From positions 5,273,901 through 5,337,900 of the forward strand of contig OX359196.1 in assembly GCA_947172415.1 (NCBI GenBank): 64,000 nucleotides of DNA, written 5' to 3'. Numbering within the stretch: position 1 is the first letter of the stretch; each line of letters starts with the position of its first letter. The translations under genes and the position numbers were made by a program. This DNA is from Chondrosia reniformis (taxonomy: Eukaryota > Porifera > Demospongiae > Chondrillida > Chondrillidae). Positions 11,201 through 32,764 of the stretch are shown in pieces. The notes beneath the pieces were generated by a model, which did not search any database, had not been told where the DNA came from, and saw only the letters and a list, made by a program, of their open reading frames with translations.

Positions 11201-14200
11201 TGTAGCCCGTGTGACTATTTTAGCTACTGTGAAGAGTGGTGGATTGGATCATTTGAGTGCATTGGTTCTCAAGATGACCTTCTGCATTATATACTCCTCT
11301 TGTGTTCCTCCGCAGCTATCTGCCACCAATTACTGACAAGAACGTGGAGAAGTCACCCTCCCTCTTCTACCCCGATGAATCCAGAAGAACAATATTTACA
11401 GGCAAAGTCTTCTGGCTGTTGTCAAGACAACAGGTAACAAATGATACAGTTTTACCAGCCATTGTTATGCATCACAGCACAATACAGTATGTTGTTTTGG
11501 AAATATTCAGTTTTCCAATCTCCTTAACCTTTACCATCACACCAACACTCAACCATATGTATCATGCAGTAATGTCATGTGGGATTTATAACTTAATGGT
11601 GTGATCCTTCGGTTAACCAATCACCTGATATTTATAGTATTCAGACTACGAAGGCTGTATCACAGCAGCAGGGGGCGAGTGCAGGCTGTGCACGCCTCCT
11701 TCACTGGATGTTCCTCTGAGCGAGACATGCATGCTTGTTGGTCTGGGGGAGGAGGAAGAAGGTCGGCTAGATGAGGCAACAAGAACTTGGGCTCAAGCTC
11801 TATATAGCACAGTTAACAAGTAGGAGATCTTTAGTTCTTCCTGAAACTGATACATTACAAGTCTCTTTCTTCTCCAGAAATGGGTATAGAAAGATTCATG
11901 ACACGGAGATAGTCAGGGCTATACTGTATGGGAAGACAACCAACTTCTGCAACCCAGCCTCTCAGCCCGGTATGTTGTAAGCGTATGGTACCCTCCCATT
12001 GCACTGTACCTGCCACGGGCACACAGGGCAGGCCCACTCCCGGCTTATACCCACAAGTACATCTTGAGATCCACATAGTGTGGTATATTTTAATTCATCC
12101 AAATTAAATTTAGATCACATAGGCATGTGATCTCACTGGTTTCCATTTTATAGCACTTTGATCTTCCAACTGAGATAAGACTTTGGTCACTTTCTTGTTT
12201 GGTGTATGCAACATGTTTACATACGTACATTTGAATTTTGTGTCGCCATGTGATAGGAGACTTATAGATGTTGGAATGTGATCCTATAAACAATTCCACT
12301 ATTCTATAATACCATCCCTTTCTGATTACTACCACATTTACATTCCAACATTTATAAACTGAGCTGTGGTTTTTTCACATTTGACACACCATTCCAACAA
12401 ACAGAGATTATCACTAGATAATGCTAAATCTGTCTTAAGAGGTAATATCTTGATTGGAAGACCAAAGTCCTATAAAAATGGCAACCAGTGATCTATTCAT
12501 AGATATCTGAGATGACAAAGATTCTAAAGAATCACAGACAACTGTTTTGATTTCCTTTGTCTTATCAGTGATTATCTATATTTGCTTCATATCTTTAGCA
12601 CAGATATTGTGCAATTAACTCTCTTTCAATTCCAGTATGTGTATTATGTATGTATATTTACTTTCAAAACTTTATTTTAATTGATTTGGCATGGTATGCA
12701 CTTGTTCATGCAATTGCCGGTTATTTTTATTCAGTTTCCATGGGAACACCACTCCCTCCACCCTCAATGTCCCAGTTCTCCTGTCAAACCCAGGGAAACG
12801 ACAGCCAGGCAATGGCAACACAATGTCACTCTCAAGTGAGCTTACTCAAGGAGGACATATCACAAGCTGAGTTCAAGATGCCATCACTGCCCATCATCAA
12901 GGACCCCCAAGGTTACTATGCACATCTCACCCAGGAGGATCAGCTTTACATATGAATAGTCTAACACACCATTTTTCAACATGCTACATCTTCCCTGCGG
13001 GCATATGCTTCACTGATTTTCTTGTGGTAATTGGAATGGTTGAGTGTCGACACCACAGGTAGCAGGAATTGAATGTTTCCCCATTTGAAATTTCAATTTC
13101 TTCTAATGCCTGTGTTGTCATAACTCACGCAGCAAATATATAATCCTTAGTATATTGTGGACTAATTTCTTATAAGTATATGCATTTGGCTTTAATCTGT
13201 AATAATGAATATGAAAAAGAGTAAAAACTATGTACATGGTTAGAACCTTAATTTATTTTCCTTATGTTTAATGCATGTTCAAATCAGTCACAAGATAGTC
13301 TCTTGAGACAAACATTTACATACTTGTAATCATAGTGTATATAGATTTGAAAATCCCCTCTGATGTTTTTCACTTAGAGTACACAACTAAAGGAGATTAT
13401 TCAAACTAATTACTTTGTTCTAACCCTCCCAAGTTATATGGAAACATGACCTCAATGCGAATATTTAAATAGGGTTCACCAAAACACATGTTTCATAGAA
13501 TTAATAGCTAATGCATTTCTATTTAAAGCAAGTCTGGATTAGTATAAGAATGTGTAATTATGCTGTAATTATGCAGGAGAAAAGACAGTTAGACTAATGA
13601 ATTTAAGTCCTTAAGGACCTTTGGGAAAAGTAAATAGATTTTTATTCAATTGTGTTTTTGTGATGTCCATTTCCTCTATTGAATCTAGAGTCTTCTTCAG
13701 TGGAGCATGTTGAAAAGAAAGTAGGTTACAGTACTGCACAGTCTTTGGACTGTTCCTTTGAAAGGAGTGTGTTGGCACCTGACTCCTTGCCCGGCTTGTC
13801 ATCTCAAGTGTCTTCACAAAATGGAGCATCCTTTGTGGCACAGCTCTTTAGAGACTCCAAGAAGAGGATGCATTCTTCAGATTCTTCAGATGAAGGTCTT
13901 TTAGCCAAAAAGATGGACCTAAGAATTAGTAAAAATATAGATACATCAACTGCACCACCTGCCAGTATGGAGTCAGTTGATGTGGGAGATGTATTTGGAT
14001 TTACTAGTTGTATACTCCAAAACAACGCTACAAAAGTTGCCATGGAAACAGACAAATGTGACCAAAAGAGAGGAGGATCTCCTCAACCATGTGAGAATGC
14101 TCTTAAAATTAAAAGGAATTCTAGAGAGACTTCCAGTACATCAGATGACCAAGGTGTGCAGAGAAATAACTTTAGTACTGGTCCAAGGAGACCCAAGAGA

Positions 14201-15096
14201 TTTGCTTCTTCTTCTTCGTCGTCATCTATAACAAGCAGAGGTTTTATCTCTGTTAGGAAGTCTTCTAAAGCCTACTATCATCCACCAATCACAAATGATG
14301 ATCGCAGCAAGATACTAGGACTGCCTGGAATGGAAGCAGATCCTGCTGAAAAGACAGAAAGATATTCAGAAGAAGATGATGGCACATCAGATAGTTTATT
14401 TCCTGTTATTCCGTGCCCAAAGATTGCACTGTTGAGGCAGTCTACAAAGTCATCAGATGAATCCAAGTCTTCATTGGAGCCAGATGGGAAGAGAGTGAAT
14501 TATAAAACATTTACAAAAGTAGGTTGGGGTTGGACTACATTGATTATATACGTTTCACATGTGTGTCACATGTATGTCACATGTCTGTCAGCAGTAGTCT
14601 CCCTCTTAATAGATTCAGCCATTAGTATCTCGAACAAACACTATTAGCAGGAACCAAATGATTGTACACCATAAACAAGTAGATGACATAAGAAATCCGT
14701 TTTCTTTTCAGGAAGAGGTAATCAGAAAGTGTCTACTAAATTGTGCATATAAAGTACATTTAAATGCATGGGGTGCCAAACGGGTCAAAATCTGCTTGCA
14801 TATTTTGACCCGTTTGGCATCCCATATAAATGTATATATTTCAGAGGTCAATTAAATTGGCAATCTCTCTCACTTTTGTGTCTCCCAGGGAGACAGCTTA
14901 CAGTGTTATCTTGCTAACTTGAAACAAACCTGTATGCACTTGTTTACAAAGTCTAACTAGTTCCTATTGCTTCATGCTCTTTATGAATGACCTGTGCTTG
15001 CAGGATTCCGATGATGAAAGACAATCTCAAGAGAACAATTTGTTTCTTATGATAAACAAGTTTAAAGTCAAAAAGAAGAAGAATGAAACAATGTAA
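8277..15096 (+). CDS. NBN: Nibrin (NBN), MRE11-RAD50-NBN complex subunit
   Basis: Recruits MRE11-RAD50 to DNA double-strand breaks and activates ATM. Exons: 8277-8307, 8371-8421, 8839-9061, 9417-9576, 10669-10772 (or -10796), 11316-11433, 11638-11819, 11878-11969, 12735-12835, 13691-14518, probable microexon 14712-14717, 15004-15096. Starts MWFL like vertebrate nibrin. FHA motifs: YTVGRKG, SISRKHA, KYGTQLND. BRCT1 follows (MKSVEQKTIQ, SITPKWTKQCSVLVMN), then BRCT2 (IFTGKVFWLL, HDTEIVRAILY). The long Ser-rich exon is the divergent linker with many SS/SDE phosphosite-like runs. The last exon has ENNLFLMINKFKVKKKK, matching the basic ATM-binding end. Exon 5 ends either at a GC donor or 24 bp later at a GT donor, both in phase. 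An unspliced exon 9 would stop at 12955. Confidence 0.88.
9157..9247. repeat. Foldback element with ribozyme-like core (family 2)
   Basis: Inverted arms of about 24 bp (9157-9180 and 9222-9247) flank CACTGAAGAAGACCCCCAG...GTCGAAATGTCTG. The core shares AGAAGACCCCCAG and GAAA with the element at 62406-62551. Lies in an NBN intron. Confidence 0.65.
11005..11060 (+). repeat. tRNA-derived SINE-like remnant
   Basis: CCAGAGCACTGGTG resembles a tRNA D-arm/A-box region, and GGTTCAATTCC at 11040-11050 matches the Pol III B box inside a T-arm-like hairpin (GGG-TTCAATT-CCC). No full cloverleaf with acceptor stem is evident, so it is not called a tRNA. Lies in an NBN intron. Confidence 0.45.
14768..14825. 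repeat. 24-bp inverted repeat (hairpin)
   Basis: ATGGGGTGCCAAACGGGTCA at 14768 is repeated in reverse complement at 14802-14825 with one mismatch, across a 10-bp loop. It is in an NBN intron and looks like a small foldback element. Confidence 0.85.
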
Positions 15097-15971
15097 CTAC
15101 TACTACATTTTCTTATACGAGAGTATATACTTAAAAGACTTCCTTAATAATATCTTTCACTTTATAGGCAGTTTTTATTATATCAATTTGTTTAATTAAA
15201 ATTTGACCTGATTATGAATCTAAAATGTAAGTTAAAATTATATATGGCACATGCATGTGTGTATATACATATACACCATGCCACCTATTATATGTGTATC
15301 TTATATGTCTACATATATACACACCATGCCACCTATGCATACAATGAAAAAATATTTACATTTGCCACCTTTGTTGCTAAACAAGTACAACACTAAACTG
15401 TTTAAACCAAAACTCCAGTACCGTGGTATTGCATGGAACATATTGAAAACTCACTAATTAATTCCCTATACATACGTATAGTGTATTATGCACTTCGAAT
15501 TCAAATTTATGAATAATCTGAATGTAGAATTCAAATTCAAATTCAAATTTACGTAGAACACATGCATCTGTACATCAAAACATCTAGAATCCTCTATAAA
15601 TGATTGCATCACAAACAGCATGCACATGCATGCATACATATATATAGCAAAATATTACTTATAGTAAATGTATATGTGTATGAGAGATACAAGAATGTTA
15701 TATATATATATATTTAGGAATACATGTAAACACTGATTCGAAGCTCTTGTTTTCAAATGATAAATTATATAGTGACAATACTATTAATTATACAATATAT
15801 AAAAATGGTATACAGTTATAATTAACTATTACTCTACATATAATACCACATAAAATGATGTTTTTATAATATGGGTATATACAAATTTTTATAGAGTACA
15901 TATGTATAACAAATTGTATAATATTTAATATTACACAAAATTGTAAAAGTTAACAACTTCAGGTTTCTACT
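15097..15971. other. AT-rich intergenic stretch without a gene
   Basis: Between the convergent 3' ends of NBN and the secreted orphan. Contains AATTCAAATTC repeats (15497-15550), a TATATA run (about 15700) and two copies of a CACCATGCCACCTAT segment (15276 and 15320). No coding signal was seen. Confidence 0.7.
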
Positions 15972-17142
15972 CTAAACTTTAGCTTTGCTTTTCGGTTCAT
16001 CTGTCTACAAGGTAAAATATTATTGAATCTAAACAGTGTACAACTCCTGTCCCCCACCGGGTGGGGCTGCTCCCAAATTTGGTTATTATACCTTTACACA
16101 ATTAATATGCATAACACATACCATAAGAATAAAATTTAAACTACTATGTACTGTACATACAATATATATATTGCTGCAAATATGCAGGCATGGAGGAGAA
16201 ATCTTACTTCTTCCATTGTCGTTGGCTTTTGTGTTTGTCGTGGTGTTGCAGTAACTGGTACTGGGTTCTTGGTACTTGTCCTTTGTATATTAAGATAAAA
16301 TTGTGCTGAAGATGATGGCATTGAAGGTACAGTCGAACTGGGTGATGGCTTTGGCCACTCGGGTATGTTAACTGTAATTTTCTCTTCTGTGAAATGCGTA
16401 CGGTTGAAAACTAGGCTAAATCTGAAAGAGAAAAATATACAATAATTCAGCTGGGTGATTTTTATAATCACACACGTCACCAGTGTATCATGGTTACGTA
16501 GTATTACGTATTATCGTAAAGCTCACTTACACAAATTTAACCGAAACATTTCTACCAGGAGAATTCCACCCAACTTGGATACAATACCGGAAAATTTTCC
16601 TTCTATATAAAATTGAAAATAGCACTTAAATAACCACAGTCTTGGGACACTGGTCATGTTTTCATGCTATTACTTTTGGATGACGGAATTGGGGCAGAAA
16701 CCATTTGACCAATAATCATGGCGCTCATCATGGCCAATGATGAATTCTCCAACCGTATCCTCTTCCATCCCAAGCGAGCCATTGACATTTATTGCAGTTA
16801 TGTGAGCTCCTCTAATTTGAACATTCTTCGAGCAAATTTGAACTATCATATTAAGTGATGCAGATATATAACATCAATGGATGTCTACTTGGATAACATA
16901 CCCTTATAATTTTGATTAGGGACAATGTAGTCCTGCATCACGTCATTGTCATCCAGGAGCTTAAATGATATGTTGCAGTCGAATCTTGAACCTTCATGAT
17001 TGTGACCCGTCGAAAACGATCTACAAAATGCTTTCAAAGCCTGCCCGTGCAGTATTTCAGATATCGTCGCTCCGTTCGAAAAGCCTTTCACAACTGCAAA
17101 ACAGAGAACTAGCAGGACACAGCTAAGGGGTAAAGCAGTCAT
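15972..17142 (-). CDS. Small secreted protein of unknown family (242 aa)
   Basis: Not recognised. Exons: 17142-16902, 16842-16674, 16602-16531, 16421-16208, 16004-15972; phases 1, 2, 2, 0 agree. The chosen start gives a clear signal peptide (MTALPLSCVLLVLCFAVVKG); an upstream in-frame ATG at 17214 would bury it and is disfavoured. The mature part has five cysteines, several N-glycosylation sequons (NIS, NVS, NRT, and NGS within VNVNGS) and a Ser/Thr/Pro tail ending in a short basic exon (KSKAKV). No transmembrane segment after the signal. It could be an extracellular matrix or sperm-surface type protein, but nothing in the sequence decides this. Confidence 0.72.
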
Positions 17143-17466
17143 TGTACGCAGGAGACCTTGTAGCTTCGACACAGCTTTGCAAGTGTTGCATTTCCATTTA
17201 TACTGTCCCTCCAACCAAATCTATTAACACCCGCCCTTTGTTGCGCTTCCAATGACATCCCCTCATTAGAATATGTAATCGTACATTTGATATTAGCTCG
17301 TGATCAGTGATTCTTTATGACTGACCATCTACAACACATGGTGGCGAAACTCTTTAACTTGTCCCATGCTGATTCCCGAGGAGATAAGTTTTAAAAGTTG
17401 CATTATTATGTACATAGTACAACAATACACAAAAGAAACTTGTAATGTTACCATGGCAACGAAAAA
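17143..17466. promoter_or_regulatory. Divergent promoter region, secreted orphan / CFAP100
   Basis: 324 bp between opposite start codons. No recognisable core element beyond an ordinary AT-rich sequence; a shared bidirectional promoter is inferred from spacing alone. Confidence 0.35.
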
Positions 17467-27370
<9,904 letters not shown>

Positions 27371-27430
27371 CTGGTTATATATGTATACCAGTTATTTTAT
27401 CTGTTCATGTATGTAACTTATAAATAAGTA

Positions 27431-27436
27431 AATAAA
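27431..27436 (+). promoter_or_regulatory. AATAAA polyadenylation signal of CFAP100
   Basis: AATAAA 61 bp after the TAA at 27368-27370, just before the satellite array. Confidence 0.6.
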
Positions 27437-27639
27437 AACATTTACAAAAATGGTGTTAGACAGTGATTATATGAAAAAGCTCATACAGAAGTTGCATATA
27501 AATATATAAACTGAAATTTAAATAAATTAACCATACACTTCTGTGTTTTGATGCATCAAGCTGAAGTAGGAATGGCGTGCCCAAACACTTAAGTGTATAC
27601 TTAAATTGTTTTTTGAAAAGCCACACAATTTGTAATTCA

Positions 27640-30600
27640 ATCAGTATATAGCTCAATGTACATTAAATTCTGGTATACAAAGTTAATGTATGATGAGAGA
27701 TAGAGCAAATTTAAGTTTCATCAAAAATTTCAAAAACTCATTGGACATACTCTATAGATGTCTGTGAATGCTGACACAAAGATTTAGCTTCATATCTCTC
27801 CATTTGATAGAGTGACAGCCCTCAATGAACATTAAATTCTGGTATACAAAGTTAATGTATGGTGAGAGATATGGTAAATTTTAAGTTTCATCAAAATTTC
27901 AAAAACCCATTGGAAATGTTCTATAGATGTCTGTGAATGCTGACACAAAGTCACAGCTCCATATCTTTCCATTTGATAGAGTTACAGCACTCGATGTACA
28001 TTAAATTCTGGTATACAAAGTTAATGTATGGTGAGAGATAGGGCAAATTTTAAGTTTCATCAAAATTTCAAAAACCTATTGGACATGTTCTATAGATGTC
28101 TGTGAATGCTGACACAAAGTAACAGCTCCATATCTTTCCATTTGATAGAGTTACAGCACTCGATGTACATTAAATTCTGGTATACAAAGTTAATGTATGG
28201 TGAGAGATAGGGCAAATTTTAAGTTTCATCAAAATTTCAAAAACCCATTGGACATGTTCTATAGATGTCTGTGAATGCTGACACAAAGTCACAGCTCCAT
28301 ATCTTTCCATTTGATAGAGTTACAGCACTCGATGTACATTAAATTCTGGTATACAAAGTTAATGTATGGTGAGAGATAAGGCAAATTTTCAGTTTCAACA
28401 AAATTTCAAAAACTCATTGGACATACTCCATATGTGTCTGTGAATGCTGATACAAAGTCACAGCTTCATATCTTTCCATTTGATAGAGTTATAGCACTCG
28501 ATGTACATTAAATTCTGGTATACCAAGTTAATGTATGGTGAGAGATAGGGCAAATTTTAAGTTTCATCAAAATTTCAAAAACCTATTGGATATGTTCTAT
28601 AGATGTCTGTGAATGCTGACACAAAGTCACAGCTCCATATCTTTCCATTTGATAGAGTTACAGCACTCGATGTACATTAAATTGTGGTATACAAAGTTAA
28701 TGAATGGTGAGAGATAGGGCAAATTTTAAGTTTCATCAAAATTTCAAAAACCCATTGGACATGTTCTATAGATGTCTGTGAATGCTGACACAAAGTCACA
28801 GCTCCATATCTTTCCATTTGATAGAGTTACAGCACTCGATGTACATTAAATTCTGGTATACAAAGTTAATGTATGGTGAGAGATAAGGCAAATTTTCAGT
28901 TTCAACAAAATTTCAAAAACTCATTGGACATACTCCATATGTGTCTGTGAATGCTGATACAAAGTCACAGCTTCATATCTTTCCATTTGATAGAGTTATA
29001 GCACTCGATGTACATTAAATTCTGGTATACCAAGTTAATGTATGGTGAGAGATAGGGCAAATTTTAAGTTTCACCAAAATTTCAAAAACCTATTGGACAT
29101 GTTCTATAGATGTCTGTGAATGCTGACACAAAGTAACAGCTCCATATCTTTCCATTTGATAGAGTTACAGCACTCGATGTACATTAAATTCTGGTATACA
29201 AAGTTAATGTATGGTGAGAGATAGGGCAAATTTTAAGTTTCATCAAAATTTCAAAAACTCATTGGACATACTCCATATGTGTCTGTGAATGCTGATACAA
29301 AGTCACAGCTTCATATCTTTCCATTTGATAGAGTTATAGCACTCGATGTACATTAAATTCTGGTATACCAAGTTAATGTATGGTGAGAGATAGGGCAAAT
29401 TTTAAGTTTCATCAAAATTTCAAAAACCTATTGGACATGTTCTATAGATGTCTGTGAATGCTGACACAAAGTAACAGCTCCATATCTTTCCATTTGATAG
29501 AGTTACAGCACTCGATGTACATTAAATTGTGGTATACAAAGTTAATGTATGGTGAGAGATAGGGCAAATTTTAAGTTTCATAAAAATTTCAAAAACCCAT
29601 TGGACATATTCTATAGATGTCTGTGAATGCTGACACAAAGTCACAGCTCCATATCTTTCCATTTGATAGAGTTACAGCACTCGATGTACATTAAATTGTG
29701 GTATACAAAGTTAATGAATGGTGAGAGATAGGGCAAATTTTAAGTTTCATCAAAATTTCAAAAACCCATTGGACATGTTCTATAGATGTCTGTGAATGCT
29801 GACACAAAGTCACAGCTCCATATCTTTCCATTTGATAGAGTTACAGCACTCGATATACATTAAATTCTGGTATACAAAGTTAATGTATGGTGAGAGATAA
29901 GGCAAATTTTAAGTTTCAACAAAATTTCAAAAACTCATTGGACATACTCCATATGTGTCTGTGAATGCTGATACAAAGTCACAGCTTCATATCTTTCCAT
30001 TTGATAGAGTTATAGCACTCGATGTACATTAAATTCTGGTATACCAAGTTAATGTATGGTGAGAGATAGGGCAAATTTTAAGTTTCACCAAAATTTCAAA
30101 AACCTATTGGACATGTTCTATAGATGTCTGTGAATGCTGACACAAAGTAACAGCTCCATATCTTTCCATTTGATAGAGTTACAGCACTCGATGTACATTA
30201 AATTCTGGTATACAAAGTTAATGTATGGTGAGAGATAGGGCAAATTTTAAGTTTCATCAAAATTTCAAAAACTCATTGGACATACTCCATATGTGTCTGT
30301 GAATGCTGATACAAAGTCACAGCTTCATATCTTTCCATTTGATAGAGTTATAGCACTCGATGTACATTAAATTCTGGTATACCAAGTTAATGCAGTGTGA
30401 GAGATAGGGCAAATTTTAAATTTCATCAAAATTTCAAAAACCCATTGGAAATGTTCTATAGATGTCTGTGAATGCTGACACAAAGATTTAGCTTCATATC
30501 TCCCCATTTGATGGAGTGACAGCCCTCAATGAACATTAAATTCTGGTATACAAAGTTAATGTATGGTGAGAGATAGGGCAAATTTTAAGTTTCATCAAAA

Positions 30601-31710
30601 TTTCAAAAACCTATTGGACATGTTCTATAGATGTCTGTGAATGCTGACACAAAGTCACAGCTTCATATCTCTCCATTTGATAGAGTGACAGCCCTCAATG
30701 AACATTAAATTCTGGTATACAAAGTTAATGTATGGTGAGAGATAGGGCAAATTTTAAGTTTCATCAAAAATTCAAAAACCCATTGGACATACTCTATAGG
30801 TGTCTGTGAATGCTGACACAAAGTCACAGCTTCATATCTCTCCATTTGATAGAGTGACAGCCCTCAATGAACATTAAATTCTGGTATACAAAGTTAATGT
30901 ATGGTGAGAGATAAGGCAAATTTTAAGTTTCATCAAAATTTCAAAAACCTATTGAAAATGTTCTATAGATGTCTGTGAATGCTGACACAAAGTCACAGCT
31001 CCATATCTTTCCATTTGATAGAGTTACAGCACTCGATGTACATTAAATTCTGGTATACAAAGTTAATGTATGGTGAGAGATAGGGCAAATTTTAAGTTTC
31101 ATCAAAATTTCAAAAACCCATTGGACATGTTCTATAGATGTCTGTGAATGCTGACACAAAGTCACAGCTCCATATCTTTCCATTTGATAGAGTTACAGCA
31201 CTCGATGTACATTAAATTGTGGTATACAAAGTTAATGAATGGTGAGAGATAGGGCAAATTTTAAGTTTCATCAAAATTTCAAAAACCCATTGGACATGTT
31301 CTATAGATGTCTGTGAATGCTGACACAAAGTCACAGCTCCATATCTTTCCATTTGATAGAGTTACAGCACTCGATATACATTAAATTCTGGTATACAAAG
31401 TTAATGTATGGTGAGAGATAAGGCAAATTTTAAGTTTCAACAAAATTTCAAAAACTCATTGGACATACTCCATATGTGTCTGTGAATGCTGATACAAAGT
31501 CACAGCTTCATATCTTTCCATTTGATAGAGTTACAGCACTCGATGTACATTAAATTCTGGTATACAAAGTTAATGTACGTATGGTGAGAGATAGGGCAAA
31601 TTTTAAGTTTCATCAAAATTTCAAAAACCCATTGGAAATGTTCTATAGATGTCTGTGAATGCTGACAGAATGATTTAGCTTCATATCCCGCCATTTGATA
31701 GAGTTACAGA
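27640..31710. repeat. 169-bp satellite, array 1 (about 24 monomers)
   Basis: Monomers start-to-start at 27661, 27830, 27999, 28168 and so on, exactly 169 bp apart. AT-rich, with variant classes alternating (CTATAGATGTCTG versus CCATATGTGTCTG; AGCTCCATATC versus AGCTTCATATC). Short minus-strand frames arise in it but are not coding. Confidence 0.97.
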
Positions 31711-32764
31711 ACTACAGTTAATGTAATGTTTTGTTAGAGAAAATTGCGTAATACTATATATGGCCGACCGTTAGAAGGTATTATAATAAAGACAAAATTC
31801 CATACTATATCGGCCACTATATCTGAAAATTTAGAATACTTTCCAATTTTTTATGCATAGGGATATGCACTGTGTAGTACTTGATTGCTATTGAAGTACT
31901 ATCTATCTATATATTTTATATGGATCTCGTTAAAGTGAAATTTTGCCGATCGACGGCCAACGAAACTCCAAAGAAAAAAAGTTGGACCATACCGAACGCT
32001 ACCATCCACGACGCTCAGAGGCCGGGATCGGTGGTAACGCTCTGCCGAGTTGAGCTTTGGGTGTCACTTGCGTGAGAAGAACCAGTTCTTCTCGATATGG
32101 CCGACTCATATGAATCCTAAGATATCAGATGCCAATCCCACATTACGTGGAACCCCCCCGAAATCCGGATTATTGGTGAGCACGTCTCTATGGCACCAAC
32201 CGATTAGGAGACAGCTTCAGAGTCTAAGCGCTACCAACCTCTATGGGAACCGCAACCACCATAGAGATGTGTCCAGGTAGGCCTACTATATAAGGTTTTT
32301 CGCTTCTATTTATATGAAGTTTTGTCCAAAGAAAACGGTTGTGGTTGGGACCTTTTTTAATATATTTCTCGTTATTTCCAGATCAGTGAATTGTTTCAAG
32401 CAAATTTAAAGACATAGGCAGTATTAGTGGTCCACCTGAGAATTGGGAAAAGCGACAAAATCCTGTAAGTGTCTTGATGGGCCGAGGAGAACGACTTTTC
32501 TGATCCCAATTATTTTCGAGAAATTGTCAATTTATTCCACTTTAATTCCAGACCAGTGAATCGTTCCAAGCAATTTTACACACATACGCAGTATTTCCAA
32601 TACATCTCAAAACTGTGGCAAATGGATAAACGCCTGTATGTGTCTTGGTGGAGGGAGGAGAGCGACTTTTCATGATACAGAAAACTAGATATAGTGAGAG
32701 GTCCGATATTTATCGCCTGTACGATATTAATGTCTATGATCGATTTTCAACTAGGCCGGTTTTA
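31711..32764. repeat. 1,054-bp non-satellite insert, copy 1
   Basis: Interrupts the array cleanly and resumes in a monomer at TTAGATGTCTGTGAATG. GC-richer middle (about 31960-32280) homologous to 36970-37335. Contains a diverged internal duplication (CAGTGAATTGTTTCAAGCAA near 32383; CAGTGAATCGTTCCAAGCAA near 32553, each followed by GCAGTATT). No protein domain recognised; frames at 31881 and 32050 are short and unlike any family. Confidence 0.85.

Noticed and set aside
12735..12955. NBN ending at the TGA at 12955
   Set aside because: A good GTGAGC donor at 12836 joins in phase to the long exon at 13691, and the nibrin C-terminal motif lies further downstream; the short form may exist only as an isoform.
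17142..17214. Upstream in-frame start for the secreted orphan
   Set aside because: It would place 24 polar residues before an obvious signal peptide.
31881..32280. Two short plus-strand ORFs, identical at 35537-35936
   Set aside because: Short, overlapping, no recognisable domain; identity follows from the segmental duplication, not from coding constraint.
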